A stretch of 64,000 bases of DNA from Pedobacter jeongneungensis (GTDB taxonomy: Bacteria > Bacteroidota > Bacteroidia > Sphingobacteriales > Sphingobacteriaceae), in assembly GCF_000633455.1 (NCBI RefSeq), contig NZ_AYMG01000031.1:42452-106451 (forward strand). The letters are read 5' to 3'. Shown piece by piece: positions 36,687 through 47,020 of this stretch (within the stretch, counting starts at the first letter, position 1; each line of letters starts with the position of its first letter). The translations under genes and the position numbers were made by a program. The notes beneath the pieces are model-generated. The model was not told the DNA's origin, did not search any database, and was given only the letters and a program-made list of their open reading frames with translations.

Positions 36687-39600
36687 TTATTTAAAATTTA
36701 CGTTTAACCCAAAAGTGAATGTTCTTGGAACCGGGTAGGCCGAAAAATCAAGGCCCTGCGATAGTGAATTTGGTGCATTTCCATTTAAATCGGTTCCAAT
36801 TTCTGGATTTACACCATCATAATTGGTAAAAACAAAGGCCTGTTACACACTTGCATAAACCCTAACACTTTTTAGTGCTTTTATTTTCGCTACCGGAACG
36901 GTATAACCAAGGGTAATGTTCTTAATGGTTAAATAACTTCCATCCTGAACAAAGCGGGTATGGAACTGGGCACGGTCATCACCTGTTGATGCTGTTGTTT
37001 TTCCATATTTGCCTGCGCCCGGGTTTTGTGGCGAACGCCAGCGGTCTTTCACTTCTTTTAGCACATTAAACACCCCATCCAGATTGGTTGTCCCTTCATC
37101 CATCATCCTGGCGATATCATTGCCGTAAGATCCGCTTGCTACCACAGCAAAATCGAAATTCCTGTAGGTAAAACTATTGGTTAATCCGAAAACAAATTTT
37201 GGAAACGGATTTCCGATCACTGTTCTGTCGCCTTCTTCATCACCGTATTTAATAACCCCATCGCCATTAAGGTCGCGGAATTTTATGGTACCCACCTGTG
37301 AGTTCACGCTTTTTGGAGAGCGGTCAAAATCTGCCTGATCGGTATATACCCCATCCTGTATAAGCCCCCAGAACTGTCCTATCCTTTGGCCAACCTGAGT
37401 AATTGATCTTGCCGTACCGTTTCCGGTATATAAACGGTCGCTCAACGATGATAGCGCCAATACTTTATTATCGCTAAAGGCAATGTTAAAATTGGTATTC
37501 CATTTAAATTTTCCAATTAAGTTATTGGAGTTAATGGCAAATTCATGCCCCCAGAATTTTATTTCGCCAACATTCCCGGTAAAACTTGAAAATCCGGATT
37601 CGCGTGGTACAGCCAGCGAGAACAAAAGATTGGAGGTTTTCTTGGTGTAGTAATCGTAAGTAAAACTGATGCGGTTATTTAATATAGAAAGGTCAATTCC
37701 AAAGTCTAACTGTTTGGTATTTTCCCATCCTAATTCATCATTCCCTAAATTGGTTACGGCCACACCACTAGCCGTTGTAGAGCCGAAAGGACTATTTACC
37801 CCGCTTGATACCGTAGCATATTGTCGGTAATCACCAATATTATTGTTGCCAATTACACCATAACTACCGCGTAATTTTAAAAATGAGATGATTTTCGAAT
37901 CACTCAAGAATGATTCCTGGCTTAACACCCATCCTGCAGATACCGAAGGGAAATTTCCCCATTTATTGGCCGAACCAAATCTCGAAGAACCATCACGACG
38001 GATGCTGGCTGCCACTAAATATTTCCCTTTGTAATTGTAATTAAGGCGTGCTAAAAAAGAGGTAAGGCCCCATTCTACAATATCTGAAGAAGGATTATTT
38101 TTAATTAATGCCCCGGCAATGGTTTCAATCCGATCGTCAGGGTAGTTTGAGCCGCTGATGGCACTGTAATCACTGCGGTATTTCTGTTTGGTAAAACCCG
38201 CTAAAACATCAAATCCGTGGTCTTTAATCTGTTTTGAATAGCTTACGGTATTTTCTGATAACCAGGATTGGTATTGATAGTTGGAATCGAATAATCCTGC
38301 AGAAAGTGCACTTGGCGTAGAAGCAAAGGCCCTTGAAGCTGTTGAAGGCTGAAAAGAGTGAAATAATGACTGCCCAAAATCTACATTTATGCTTGATTTA
38401 AGTACCAGTTTGCTAATCGGTTCATATTCGATGTATCCGTTTGACAGGATCCTGTTGTCTTTGCTTTTGTTGGTAATATCCTGAATGGATCTGACCCAGT
38501 TGGGTGTAGGAAAAGCCGTAATACCAGCTGTAGTAACCGTAACCGGATAAGAGCCATCAGGGTTTTGGTAGTTAAGAACAGGTGGAGTTAAAAGCGCATT
38601 GTTAATTAAACCGCCACCACCAAAAAACATCCCATCGGTAGATGGAGAATTATTTACAGTATGCGTTGGTGCAAGATTGAAACCTACCTTAACCTGATCG
38701 TTTACTTTAAAAACCGAGTTGAGACGAACTGAAAAACGTTCATAATCTGAATTTAAAAGGACACCTTCCTGTTTAAAATAGCCTGCAACAACGGCACTGC
38801 TAAAATTTTCTTTGTTGGTATTTATTGAAACACTATAGTTTGTTAAAGGTGCTGTACGCAACATGGCATCATACCAATCGTACCCTTCGCCATATTGTGC
38901 AGGGTTTTGAAGCGCAGCAGGTACAGGCTGACCTAAATCTTCGTAATATTCTTTTTTGAACTGCGCCCATTCTGTACCGTTCATCATATCAGGACGGCCT
39001 TTTTGGGGCACCTGCTGGATACCTGTGTAAACATTTGCAGAAACATTGGTCTGTCCGGATTTAGCTCCTTTTGTAGTGACTACCACCACACCAAAAGCGG
39101 CCCGCGAACCGTAAAGCGCTGTTGAAGCCGCATCTTTTAAAACCGTAATATTTTCGATTTCATCGGGATTGATATTGCTGATATCGCCTGCTATGGGAAA
39201 ACCATCTACCACATATAAAGGAGTTGAACCGGTAGAAAGGGATGCACTACCACGAACACGTACCTGTAAGCCCTGACCTGGTTTGCCGGATGCCTGGTTG
39301 ATTTGCACACCGGCAAGTTTCCCCTGAAGTTTTTGTGTAATCTGTGCCGCCGGGATATCCTGAAGTTCTTTTGCGTTTACCGTTTGTAATGAACCTGTTG
39401 AGCTTCTTTGCGTGGTACTCCCATAGGCTACCACCACTACCTCATCTAATGATTGATTATCTTCAATTAACTTAACATTAAGGCTTGTTCTATTGTTAAC
39501 AGGCACTTCGAGGGTTTTGAAACCTACAAATGAAAACACCAGCGTTGCTGTTGGGTTAGCAAGCGTAATTTTATAAACACCATTTCCATCCGACGAGGTT

Positions 39601-39803
39601 ACGTTTTGCCCTCCCTTAACACTCACACTTACACCTGGAAGTGTTTCGCCTGAGGTAGAAGTGATCTTCCCTGAAATGATTAACGATGGTGTTTGGGCCC
39701 ATGATGGCTGGGCAATAAACAGGCTGATTGCCATTGCAAAAAGCGCTATTAAATAGTTGGGCCTACCTTTTGTTTTATGGTAGATTAATGTAAAAATTCT
39801 CAT
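36687..39803 (-). pseudogene. SusC-family transporter interrupted by a nonsense codon
   Basis: The frame starts at 39803 with a signal peptide (end near SWAQ), a CarboxypepD_reg domain, a plug (VVVVAYGSTTQRSSTG, YVVDGFPIAG, DAASTALYGSRAAFGVVVV) and a TonB-dependent barrel, but meets TAA at 36843-36845 after 986 residues. In the same frame a further 51 codons follow, reading QAFVFTNYDGVNPEIGTDLN and ending PRTFTFGLNVNFK before TAA at 36687-36689. This is the conserved SusC C terminus, so the intact gene is 1038 residues and the stop most simply arose from CAA (Gln). The lost part includes the last beta-strands and terminal aromatic signal for outer-membrane insertion, so the product as written should not assemble. 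A sequence error is the alternative. Confidence 0.9.
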
Positions 39804-39867
39804 AATCTGTTATTTGGTTAGCAACTAATGATGATTGGTTAACTTTAGTAAAATTAGCCTCAGAAGT

Positions 39868-39895
39868 ATGCTCAAAAAATGCATAAAGTGAGCAT
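39868..39895. promoter_or_regulatory. Inverted repeat before susC, candidate GntR operator
   Basis: ATGCTCA (39868-39874) and TGAGCAT (39889-39895) form a perfect inverted repeat with a 14-base centre, between the GntR gene end and the SusC start. The position suits control of the susC-susD-GH78 operon by the GntR protein; the binding itself is inferred. Confidence 0.4.
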
Positions 39896-40001
39896 TACCA
39901 TATCCTTATTGATTTTTTTAATTAAAAAACATCAACATATACTATCGTTCTGAGCAATTTGCTTAACCAGTATTAGAAAAAAGAGATTTAATGCTTAAAT
40001 T

Positions 40002-41066
40002 TTATAATGATGCACGTTCGATAAAATCAAAAGAATTCCTGACCTGCTTGAATTGCTTACCAACAATCATTTTTGCTGCCCTTTTTCCCATGGCAGAAAA
40101 ATCGGTTGATACGACTGTTATGCCCAGAAGTTCTTTAAAAACAGTTTCATTGAAAGAAACTATTCCCACATCCAGCCCCTGCTGCAGATCTGTTGTCCGT
40201 ATTTTTTTGATCAGCTCTGCCAGGTCTATCTCGGTAAGGGTAATGAAACATTTGCCCTTAGCAATTTCTACCTGGTTAATATCAGCCAATAGCTCAAAAT
40301 TTTTCTCAAAAAGATCACAGAATTTCTTTACACCAGAAGTGATTTCGGCCGGGTGGTGGCTATTTTCAGGAAAAACAACTGTGATGTTAGTGTATTTGGA
40401 GAACAACCCGGCTTTTTTTTTCATGGCCTGAAAAATATCCATTTCAAAATCCTGAAAAACAGAGATAAATCTGCCATCAAGATTGATTTTCTTATCGAGG
40501 ATTACCAGTTCATTGGGCGATATTTTCTTCAACACATCCAAATATTCTTTTTCTTCGGTTCCTGAATAAAAGTGAGGCATAATCACATAATAATGATATT
40601 TTCCGTGATTATCCTGAATAATATCCCGAAAAATTTTGGGGTTATAGTGGTGTATTTCGAGATGAACATGTGCATTATCTCCCAATTCTTCAATAAAAGC
40701 TTCGTAAACCTCTTTTTTATAAGGGCTCATTTTATTGAGGATCATCAATATTTTCATTTTCTGGATTGGTCCCTTCGCAACATAGTTGCCCTTACCAGGA
40801 ACAGACACCAGATATCCATCTTTTCGCAGGATTTTATAAGCCTTTTCAACAGTTTCTCTTGCTACCTGGTGGGATCTGCTGAATTCGTTTATCGAGGCTA
40901 CCTGGGTATTTCTTTTCAGGATTCCCTTTTCTATATCATGGGTCATCCGGTTTGCTATCTGCAGTACCTTTGTAACTTTATCCTCGTCGTTTATTGTTAT
41001 TTTATAATTTACCATATTGGTTCGATCCGTACTTATGCCATGCCCAGAAATTAATCTATTTGCCAA
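40002..41066 (-). CDS. GntR-family regulator with sugar-binding-protein-like effector domain
   Basis: The protein has a GntR winged helix (about residues 30-100, with SINEFSRSHQVARETVEKAYK and LRKDGYLVSVPGKGNYV) joined to a periplasmic-binding-like domain (KMKILMILNKMSPYKKEVY, VIMPHFYS, ELVILDKKI, ITVVSTDFSAMGKRAAKMI). This fusion is common for sugar-responsive regulators in Bacteroidota. M18 (base 41015, MVNYKITINDED) is a more natural start than M1. It stands upstream of and on the same strand as the susC-susD-GH78 genes, so a rhamnose-derived effector is plausible. Confidence 0.92.
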   Translation of the reverse strand: MANRLISGHGISTDRTNMVNYKITINDEDKVTKVLQIANRMTHDIEKGILKRNTQVASINEFSRSHQVARETVEKAYKILRKDGYLVSVPGKGNYVAKGPIQKMKILMILNKMSPYKKEVYEAFIEELGDNAHVHLEIHHYNPKIFRDIIQDNHGKYHYYVIMPHFYSGTEEKEYLDVLKKISPNELVILDKKINLDGRFISVFQDFEMDIFQAMKKKAGLFSKYTNITVVFPENSHHPAEITSGVKKFCDLFEKNFELLADINQVEIAKGKCFITLTEIDLAELIKKIRTTDLQQGLDVGIVSFNETVFKELLGITVVSTDFSAMGKRAAKMIVGKQFKQVRNSFDFIERASL

Positions 41067-41153
41067 TAGCGCTTTTGAAACAAGTATTAGTACAGAACGA
41101 TAAATCTAATGGTGATCCGGTAATTTTAAAATGTACAATTTGATCATTTAAAT

Positions 41154-41184
41154 GCATGTTATGCTTTCTGCAACCATAACATGC
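41154..41184. promoter_or_regulatory. Perfect 10-base inverted repeat between GH2 and GntR genes
   Basis: GCATGTTATG (41154-41163) and CATAACATGC (41175-41184) are exact inverted copies with an 11-base spacer. It lies 33 bases beyond the GH2 stop codon and upstream of GntR. It lacks a following T tract on the minus strand, which argues for an operator over a terminator, but either role is possible. Confidence 0.45.
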
Positions 41185-41216
41185 CAGATCTGATTAATGG
41201 TAATGATAAAATTCTT

Positions 41217-43970
41217 TTATTTAAAATCGAACCAAAGGCTGCCTTTGTTCCAGGTATAATTAAGCTGCATATTTTTCTGGCTTTGCGGCCCCATTTTATC
41301 TGCGGATTGAAATTTTGTTCCGATCGGACTTATGGCATCTAAAAAGCCTAAGTCGCCATCAGGAAAAGGCGGATTGGTATTATCGTTTTTTGCACCGGCA
41401 GCTTTCTCCGGTTTTAACATCTGAAAAAAAGTTCCTTTATTGGAAGTATAGACAGTAAAAGGAGATTGTTTATTTTTAATGGTTACCCAATAAATGTTCG
41501 AGTAATAGCCTTTAAATTCGGGATAATGCCAGCTTTCGCCAGTGATGATATTATTGAAATCGTTATCCCAAATACCAAATTTTGTTCCTTTCAACCTGTT
41601 TTTCCAAACCCGGTATGGTCCGTTTCCTTCCCATTTCATCCCGGTAATGTTTTCTTCGGGATAATTAAAGGTGATGCCCATAAAATCTACTTCTCTGCTG
41701 ATCGAATACTCATAATCTAATTTTACAGGCTTGCCAGAACTGAAAATCCATTTTACTTTAAATTTAGCCTCGCTATTGTAAACCGGTTCTACCACATAAT
41801 CATGGCCGGCGGCATAGTGTTTTAAATCATTCAAGCTGCATTTAACGCCTGCTAAAGCCGGACCACCTGAAATCGATATTTTCGATTTTTGATTGGTAAC
41901 ATCCTGAATGTAACCTGTATTTTTATCGAAATTATAGGTAATTCCATCGAGATTTAAGGTGAGTACTTTATTGGTTTCTGACACCTGAATTTCAGATTTT
42001 TCAACGTTCCGGGTAATTATAGAGGCTGCTGGCATTTTAATTGGCCAACTCCAGGTAAACAGCTCCCGGCCATATTGATCTGTAGCTGTTAAATACAAAA
42101 CATCATTATTTTTCCAGTTTATGGGAAGTGGAAGGGTTAAAAAACCACTCTCACCCGGTAATAAATTGTTTCCTTTCAATTTGCCCGATGCAGTTACTAC
42201 AGATTTATTTTGATCTCCCGGAGCAGGAAGTTTAGCTAAACGCCATTCGAAACTACATTGGTTAAGGTTGGTAAAATGGTATTGGTTGGCTACCGCTATC
42301 TTTCCATCAAAATTGACAGGTAAATCTTTTAGCGTGATTTGAACAGGAGACCAGATTTCTTTGATCGTATAAAAACTTCCTTCCTTTTCGCGGTGTGGTC
42401 CTAAAATGCCATCAGGTGCGGCATTGCCCTGAATATCCATTTCACCATTGCGGTCTAAGCGGGTAACGCCTTCATCGGCAAAAGACCATAAAAAACCACC
42501 TGCAGCATGAGGGTTTTTCATCATCATCGCCCAAAAATCATCCAGGCCGGCACCATGCCCGCCATCATGTAGCCCATGCATAAATTCTGTCGGGAAAAAT
42601 ACCTCACGACCATATAAAGTTGCATTTGTTACGTAATTATAATCTGGATAATGCTTGGTATCGGTACCGTTAAATTTCTCCCAGGGGTGAATCACCAGCC
42701 TTTTCTGGTTATCGTATTTGGCATAGAGGCTGTCAAGCGCATAATTAAAGCCGCCTTCATTTCCGTTGGCCCACATTACAATTGAGGGGTGATTTACATC
42801 ACGTGTAACCAATTCTTTTACCAGTTTCGTACCAATTCCGGTATCATATTTAGCTTGCCATCCGGTAAGTTCGTTAATTACAAAAAGGCCCAAAGAATCG
42901 CATGCATCTAAAAAGCTGGGATCGGGTGGATAATGAGACATGCGAACAGCATTCATATTCATCTCCTTAATCAGTTTTACATCCTGGATATTGAGCGCTT
43001 TACTAAGCGTTCTACCCGATTCGGGCCATTCGCTATGCCTGTTAACACCTTTAAATATTACTTTTTTATTGTTTACATAAAAGCCATCCTGTGGACGGAG
43101 CTCTGCTGTTCTAAAACCAAATTTCTGTTTCGTACGGTGAATCAATCGGCCTTTACTATCGCTTAAAGAAACCACCACCTGGTATAAATTAGGCGATTCC
43201 GGATTCCAAAGGGCAATACCTTTAAACTGGCCGCGAAGTGTTGAAGCTTTTTCTGATGAAGTTATTTTCGAAGAAATTTCAGCCCCTACATTTTCACCAG
43301 TTAGTTTCTGCACCTGGGCTTTTAAAACCGATCCAATTTCTGCATTTGCACTATAAACATCTAAACTGAATGCGCCACTTGCTTTGGCATCAACTGCAAT
43401 TCTATCGATATTGGCCTTTGGTAAAATTTTAAGGTAAACAGGCCTGAAAATCCCACCGAAAAGCCAAAAATCTGCTTTCCGCTCTGCTTTATTGATGGAT
43501 TGATCGGTTGATTGTTTGCTCACTTTTACTTCTAAGAGGTTATCGCCTCCGAAATTTAATAGCGGGGTAATATCATACTGAAAAGTATAAAATCCGCCCT
43601 GATGTATCGGACCAGCCAACTTTCCGTTAATTTTTACCTCCGCCTCGGTCATTGCGGCTTCAAAAACAATAAAAACTGTTTTATCTGCATTGTTTTTTGA
43701 GATTTTGAACTGATACTTATATCGTCCGGTTTCTTCAGGATTTTTAGTATCCTGATAATAGTTATAGGTACCGAAACCTTGTTGTTCCCAGTTTGAGGGT
43801 ACCTGGATTTTATCCCATTGTCCGCTCTTCATTCCGGTGTTGATTAAAAAATCCCAGGTTTGGGTATGGTCTTTGTCTTTTCCGGATAAATATTGATACT
43901 GAGTTTCCTGCGCACGGATATTTAGTACAAGCAGCGTGATGGTAAACGTTAAAAATAGTTTCCTGATCAT
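41217..43970 (-). CDS. GH2 beta-galactosidase with small-chain (Bgal_small) domain
   Basis: A 917-residue secreted enzyme (signal peptide ending near IRAQ, residue 20). It has the GH2 sugar-binding jelly roll (SNWEQQGFGTYNYYQD, DFWLFGGIFRPVYL), an Ig-like domain, the TIM barrel with acid/base E405 in ANGNEGG and nucleophile E462 in PTEFMHG, and a C-terminal Bgal_small-type domain (EGNGPYRVWKNRLKG). It should release terminal beta-galactose or a related sugar. It is the last gene of the HTCS-linked locus, 185 bases after the other GH2 gene, which leaves room for a separate promoter. Confidence 0.93.
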   Translation of the reverse strand: MIRKLFLTFTITLLVLNIRAQETQYQYLSGKDKDHTQTWDFLINTGMKSGQWDKIQVPSNWEQQGFGTYNYYQDTKNPEETGRYKYQFKISKNNADKTVFIVFEAAMTEAEVKINGKLAGPIHQGGFYTFQYDITPLLNFGGDNLLEVKVSKQSTDQSINKAERKADFWLFGGIFRPVYLKILPKANIDRIAVDAKASGAFSLDVYSANAEIGSVLKAQVQKLTGENVGAEISSKITSSEKASTLRGQFKGIALWNPESPNLYQVVVSLSDSKGRLIHRTKQKFGFRTAELRPQDGFYVNNKKVIFKGVNRHSEWPESGRTLSKALNIQDVKLIKEMNMNAVRMSHYPPDPSFLDACDSLGLFVINELTGWQAKYDTGIGTKLVKELVTRDVNHPSIVMWANGNEGGFNYALDSLYAKYDNQKRLVIHPWEKFNGTDTKHYPDYNYVTNATLYGREVFFPTEFMHGLHDGGHGAGLDDFWAMMMKNPHAAGGFLWSFADEGVTRLDRNGEMDIQGNAAPDGILGPHREKEGSFYTIKEIWSPVQITLKDLPVNFDGKIAVANQYHFTNLNQCSFEWRLAKLPAPGDQNKSVVTASGKLKGNNLLPGESGFLTLPLPINWKNNDVLYLTATDQYGRELFTWSWPIKMPAASIITRNVEKSEIQVSETNKVLTLNLDGITYNFDKNTGYIQDVTNQKSKISISGGPALAGVKCSLNDLKHYAAGHDYVVEPVYNSEAKFKVKWIFSSGKPVKLDYEYSISREVDFMGITFNYPEENITGMKWEGNGPYRVWKNRLKGTKFGIWDNDFNNIITGESWHYPEFKGYYSNIYWVTIKNKQSPFTVYTSNKGTFFQMLKPEKAAGAKNDNTNPPFPDGDLGFLDAISPIGTKFQSADKMGPQSQKNMQLNYTWNKGSLWFDFK

Positions 43971-44155
43971 GTTTTTCTGTTTAGGGTTAATAGGGGCAGT
44001 AGGGTTATTTTGGCAGCACGAACGCTGCCTTTGTAAATCAACAATTATGTTTAGTACCCGAATTTAGCGCTATAATTTCTTTTTTATGTTCGATTGCTTT
44101 TTTATTTGCATTTAAAGTCATACAAATTGGCGACCTTAAATTTTTCTACCATCAG

Positions 44156-47005
44156 TTATCGCTTTAGCTTTAATGTAGCTGGTTTTAAACCGTCGGAGGA
44201 TGCTTTTAAAGTGATATCGCCTGCACCGCCTGTTGATTGTATGATTACCTGAGCCAAACCACTAAAAAGTTTTCTTTTCCAGCCTGCTGCAGGTTTTAAT
44301 ACCTGAACTGCACCTGGATCGGTATTGATATTGTCCCAGCTTTGCACTTTCAAAATCGGTGTAGCCAATATGGCAATGCTATTTTTTCCGGTCTTTAACA
44401 CAGATCGGTCGAGTACAAAAACATTTCCTTTTTTATTGGCCGGCAGTTGACCACCGATTTTTTTGCCGTTGATGTAAACAGACTGCTCTTTACCCAGGCT
44501 TTTATAATAAAAGGTGATTTTAGTTTGATCACTCCAATCGGTTAAATCGAAATCTCCCCGATAGATCAATGCTTTCACTTTTTTGCCAAATTCTTGTGTT
44601 CTTTCCTGTTTAAAGGCGTAATCCCAATCAGTGGTTGATGTAGCTAACTCAGCTAGATCATCAATGGCCGAAATTGCTTTTTCTTTGAGGTTATTAATGC
44701 GAACAACACTCACCTGCTCTATAAACTGATCGGGTTCTAAGGAAGTGGGATTGCCGTTACCTACACCAATAATTTTAGCAGGACCACTGATTTCGAAATC
44801 GATATCGTTAACTGCAGTCGGCACGCTCTTCCCCGAAACATCGCGAACATCAACGGTGAGGATGGCAATATTAGAATTTTCTACCGGAATAGTTTCTTGT
44901 GTAATAGCTATTTGTGTAGGCTCTGAGGTGGTTTTTACTACATCCGTCAATATTTTTTTGCCGTTTTTAAAGCCAACTGCTTCAAGGGTACCGGGTGCAT
45001 AGTTTACCAACCAGCTTAAATGGCCGTTAGGTTCCATGCGTTTTTTACCCAAACTTTTTTTGTTGAGGAAAAGTTCAACTTCATCACAATTGCTATAGGC
45101 TTTCACATCGATTAGTGTACCTTCTTTACCCTTCCAGTTCCAGTGCGGTAAAAGGTGCAAGGTAGGTTTATCGGTCCACCATGATTTTAAATACCAGGTA
45201 TTATCCTTGGGGAAACCACATAAATCAAGCATTCCGAAATAAGAAAGCACCGATGGCCATCCAAATGGTGTTGGTTCTCCGCGGTAATCGAATCCTGTCC
45301 ATATAAACATGCCGGCCAGGTATGGCCGTGCGGCATAATGTTTCCAGCCATCTTCCAAACTCAGGAAGTTTTCGTTTTGCCTGGTATCATAAGCTGCAAT
45401 TTCGTGCTGAACCATATTGGTAACATATAATCCCCTATTGGCAACGGTAGAGCCTTCTTCAGTACCCCAGCTAAATTGCGCAGGGTACTTTTTATGCTGT
45501 TCATCTGTATTTTTCGTTGCTACATAATTATAACCTAAAAGATCGATGGTTGTGGAAATTCCGTTTCCAATACCCCCGCTCACCGCAGCGGTAATTGCCC
45601 GCGTGGTATCGATGGTTTTGGCAAAGGCCTGCATGGTTTTAGCAATGCGTGTACCGGTAATGTTACCTTCGATATTCCATTCTTCGTTACCGATAGACCA
45701 ACTGATGATGCTGGGGTGGTTACGGTCGCGGATGATCAGTTTTTTAAGGTAAGCGAGGTTCTGATCGGTGATGCCCATTAAACGATTTTCGTCGATCACC
45801 AGCATGCCTAATCTATCGCAGGCATCCAATAACTCTGGTGTTGGTGGATGGTGTGAACAACGGTAAGCATTACTGCCCATTTCTTTTAATTTACTGATTC
45901 TAAAATATTGTAATTCATCCGGAAGGGCCACACCAAGGCCGGCATGGTCCTGATGGTTATTTGTACCTTTAATTTCTATCCGTTTTCCGTTTAAAAAGAA
46001 ACCTTTATCGGCATCAAACCTGACCGTCCTGATCCCAAAAGTGGTTTTATATTCGTCTACTACTTCTCCATTTTTGCTAATGGTTGTTAACAATTGATAC
46101 AAATAGGGATTTTCAAGATCCCATAATCGTGGCTTATCCATTGGAATGGTTAAAGTAAATTCTTTTTCGGTCAATACATTTAGTTCAAGATTTTGGAGTT
46201 CGCCGGAGGCTACCACCTTGCCTGAAGCATCAACAACACTTTGTTTAATATCAAACTTTTGGTTCTCCAGGGCATCATTTTTCAAGGTAACACTGGCGGT
46301 AACAACTGCCTGATTATTATTGATATTACTGCGCACAAAGGTGCCGTTGGGCACTACATGCAAGGGATCTGTTTTATTCAACCATACATGACGATAAATG
46401 CCTGCACCTTCATAAAACCATCCTTCTTCAATGGTTACATCTGCGCGTACGGCGATTACATTTTCGCCGCCATAGTTTAAATAATCGCTAATATCATACT
46501 CAAAACCATGATAACCGCTAGGTTCGGCACCCAGGTAATGGCCGTTTACCCAAACGATGGAATTTCTGAACACGCCATCAAAAGCAATGCTGAGCTTGCG
46601 GCCCAGATCTTTGGCTGGGATAAAAACAGATTTACGATACCAACCCACGCTGGCGTCAGGAAAATTTCGGCCGATTGCTTTAAAGCCGTGGCTCAAACTT
46701 GCTTTCGGATCAAATCCCTGTTCTACAGCCCAATCGTGGGGCAGGTTGAGTTTTCTCCAGGTACGGTCATCAAAGCCGGGATCTGCGGCACCATCGCCAT
46801 AGCCTGTTTTGGCCAGATAAGAAAAATAACCTGTTCCATTGTAAAAATCTTTTTTCACTTCGTACGGGTGACCCAACGCAAAACGCCATCCGGTATCAAT
46901 CAATATATGTTCGCGTTTTACCGGATTATGGTTTTGGGCGAATGACAGGACTGGCTGAATTAGTCTAAGCAAAAGCAGTAAAGCCCATATTTTATATAAT
47001 TTCAT
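44156..47005 (-). CDS. GH2 beta-galactosidase-like enzyme with DUF4982-type region
   Basis: The 949-residue protein has a signal peptide (end near SFAQ, residue 24), the GH2 jelly roll (NLPHDWAVEQGF, VGWYRKSVFIP, GIYRHVWL), an Ig-like domain, the catalytic barrel with SWSIGNEEW (acid/base E441) and GMFIWTGFDYRGEPTP, then a DUF4982-like and further beta-sandwich regions typical of long Bacteroidota GH2 enzymes. It lies 15 bases after the GH51-like gene. It would trim beta-galactosyl (or beta-glucuronyl-like) ends; exact specificity is not readable. Confidence 0.93.
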   Translation of the reverse strand: MKLYKIWALLLLLRLIQPVLSFAQNHNPVKREHILIDTGWRFALGHPYEVKKDFYNGTGYFSYLAKTGYGDGAADPGFDDRTWRKLNLPHDWAVEQGFDPKASLSHGFKAIGRNFPDASVGWYRKSVFIPAKDLGRKLSIAFDGVFRNSIVWVNGHYLGAEPSGYHGFEYDISDYLNYGGENVIAVRADVTIEEGWFYEGAGIYRHVWLNKTDPLHVVPNGTFVRSNINNNQAVVTASVTLKNDALENQKFDIKQSVVDASGKVVASGELQNLELNVLTEKEFTLTIPMDKPRLWDLENPYLYQLLTTISKNGEVVDEYKTTFGIRTVRFDADKGFFLNGKRIEIKGTNNHQDHAGLGVALPDELQYFRISKLKEMGSNAYRCSHHPPTPELLDACDRLGMLVIDENRLMGITDQNLAYLKKLIIRDRNHPSIISWSIGNEEWNIEGNITGTRIAKTMQAFAKTIDTTRAITAAVSGGIGNGISTTIDLLGYNYVATKNTDEQHKKYPAQFSWGTEEGSTVANRGLYVTNMVQHEIAAYDTRQNENFLSLEDGWKHYAARPYLAGMFIWTGFDYRGEPTPFGWPSVLSYFGMLDLCGFPKDNTWYLKSWWTDKPTLHLLPHWNWKGKEGTLIDVKAYSNCDEVELFLNKKSLGKKRMEPNGHLSWLVNYAPGTLEAVGFKNGKKILTDVVKTTSEPTQIAITQETIPVENSNIAILTVDVRDVSGKSVPTAVNDIDFEISGPAKIIGVGNGNPTSLEPDQFIEQVSVVRINNLKEKAISAIDDLAELATSTTDWDYAFKQERTQEFGKKVKALIYRGDFDLTDWSDQTKITFYYKSLGKEQSVYINGKKIGGQLPANKKGNVFVLDRSVLKTGKNSIAILATPILKVQSWDNINTDPGAVQVLKPAAGWKRKLFSGLAQVIIQSTGGAGDITLKASSDGLKPATLKLKR

Positions 47006-47020
47006 CTGTGTGTTGTGTGT

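Noticed and set aside
46508..46945. 145-residue plus-strand frame opposite GH2, and the 160-residue frame at 40572-41054 opposite GntR
   Set aside because: Both run antisense to strong domain-bearing genes and show no family motif or signal sequence.
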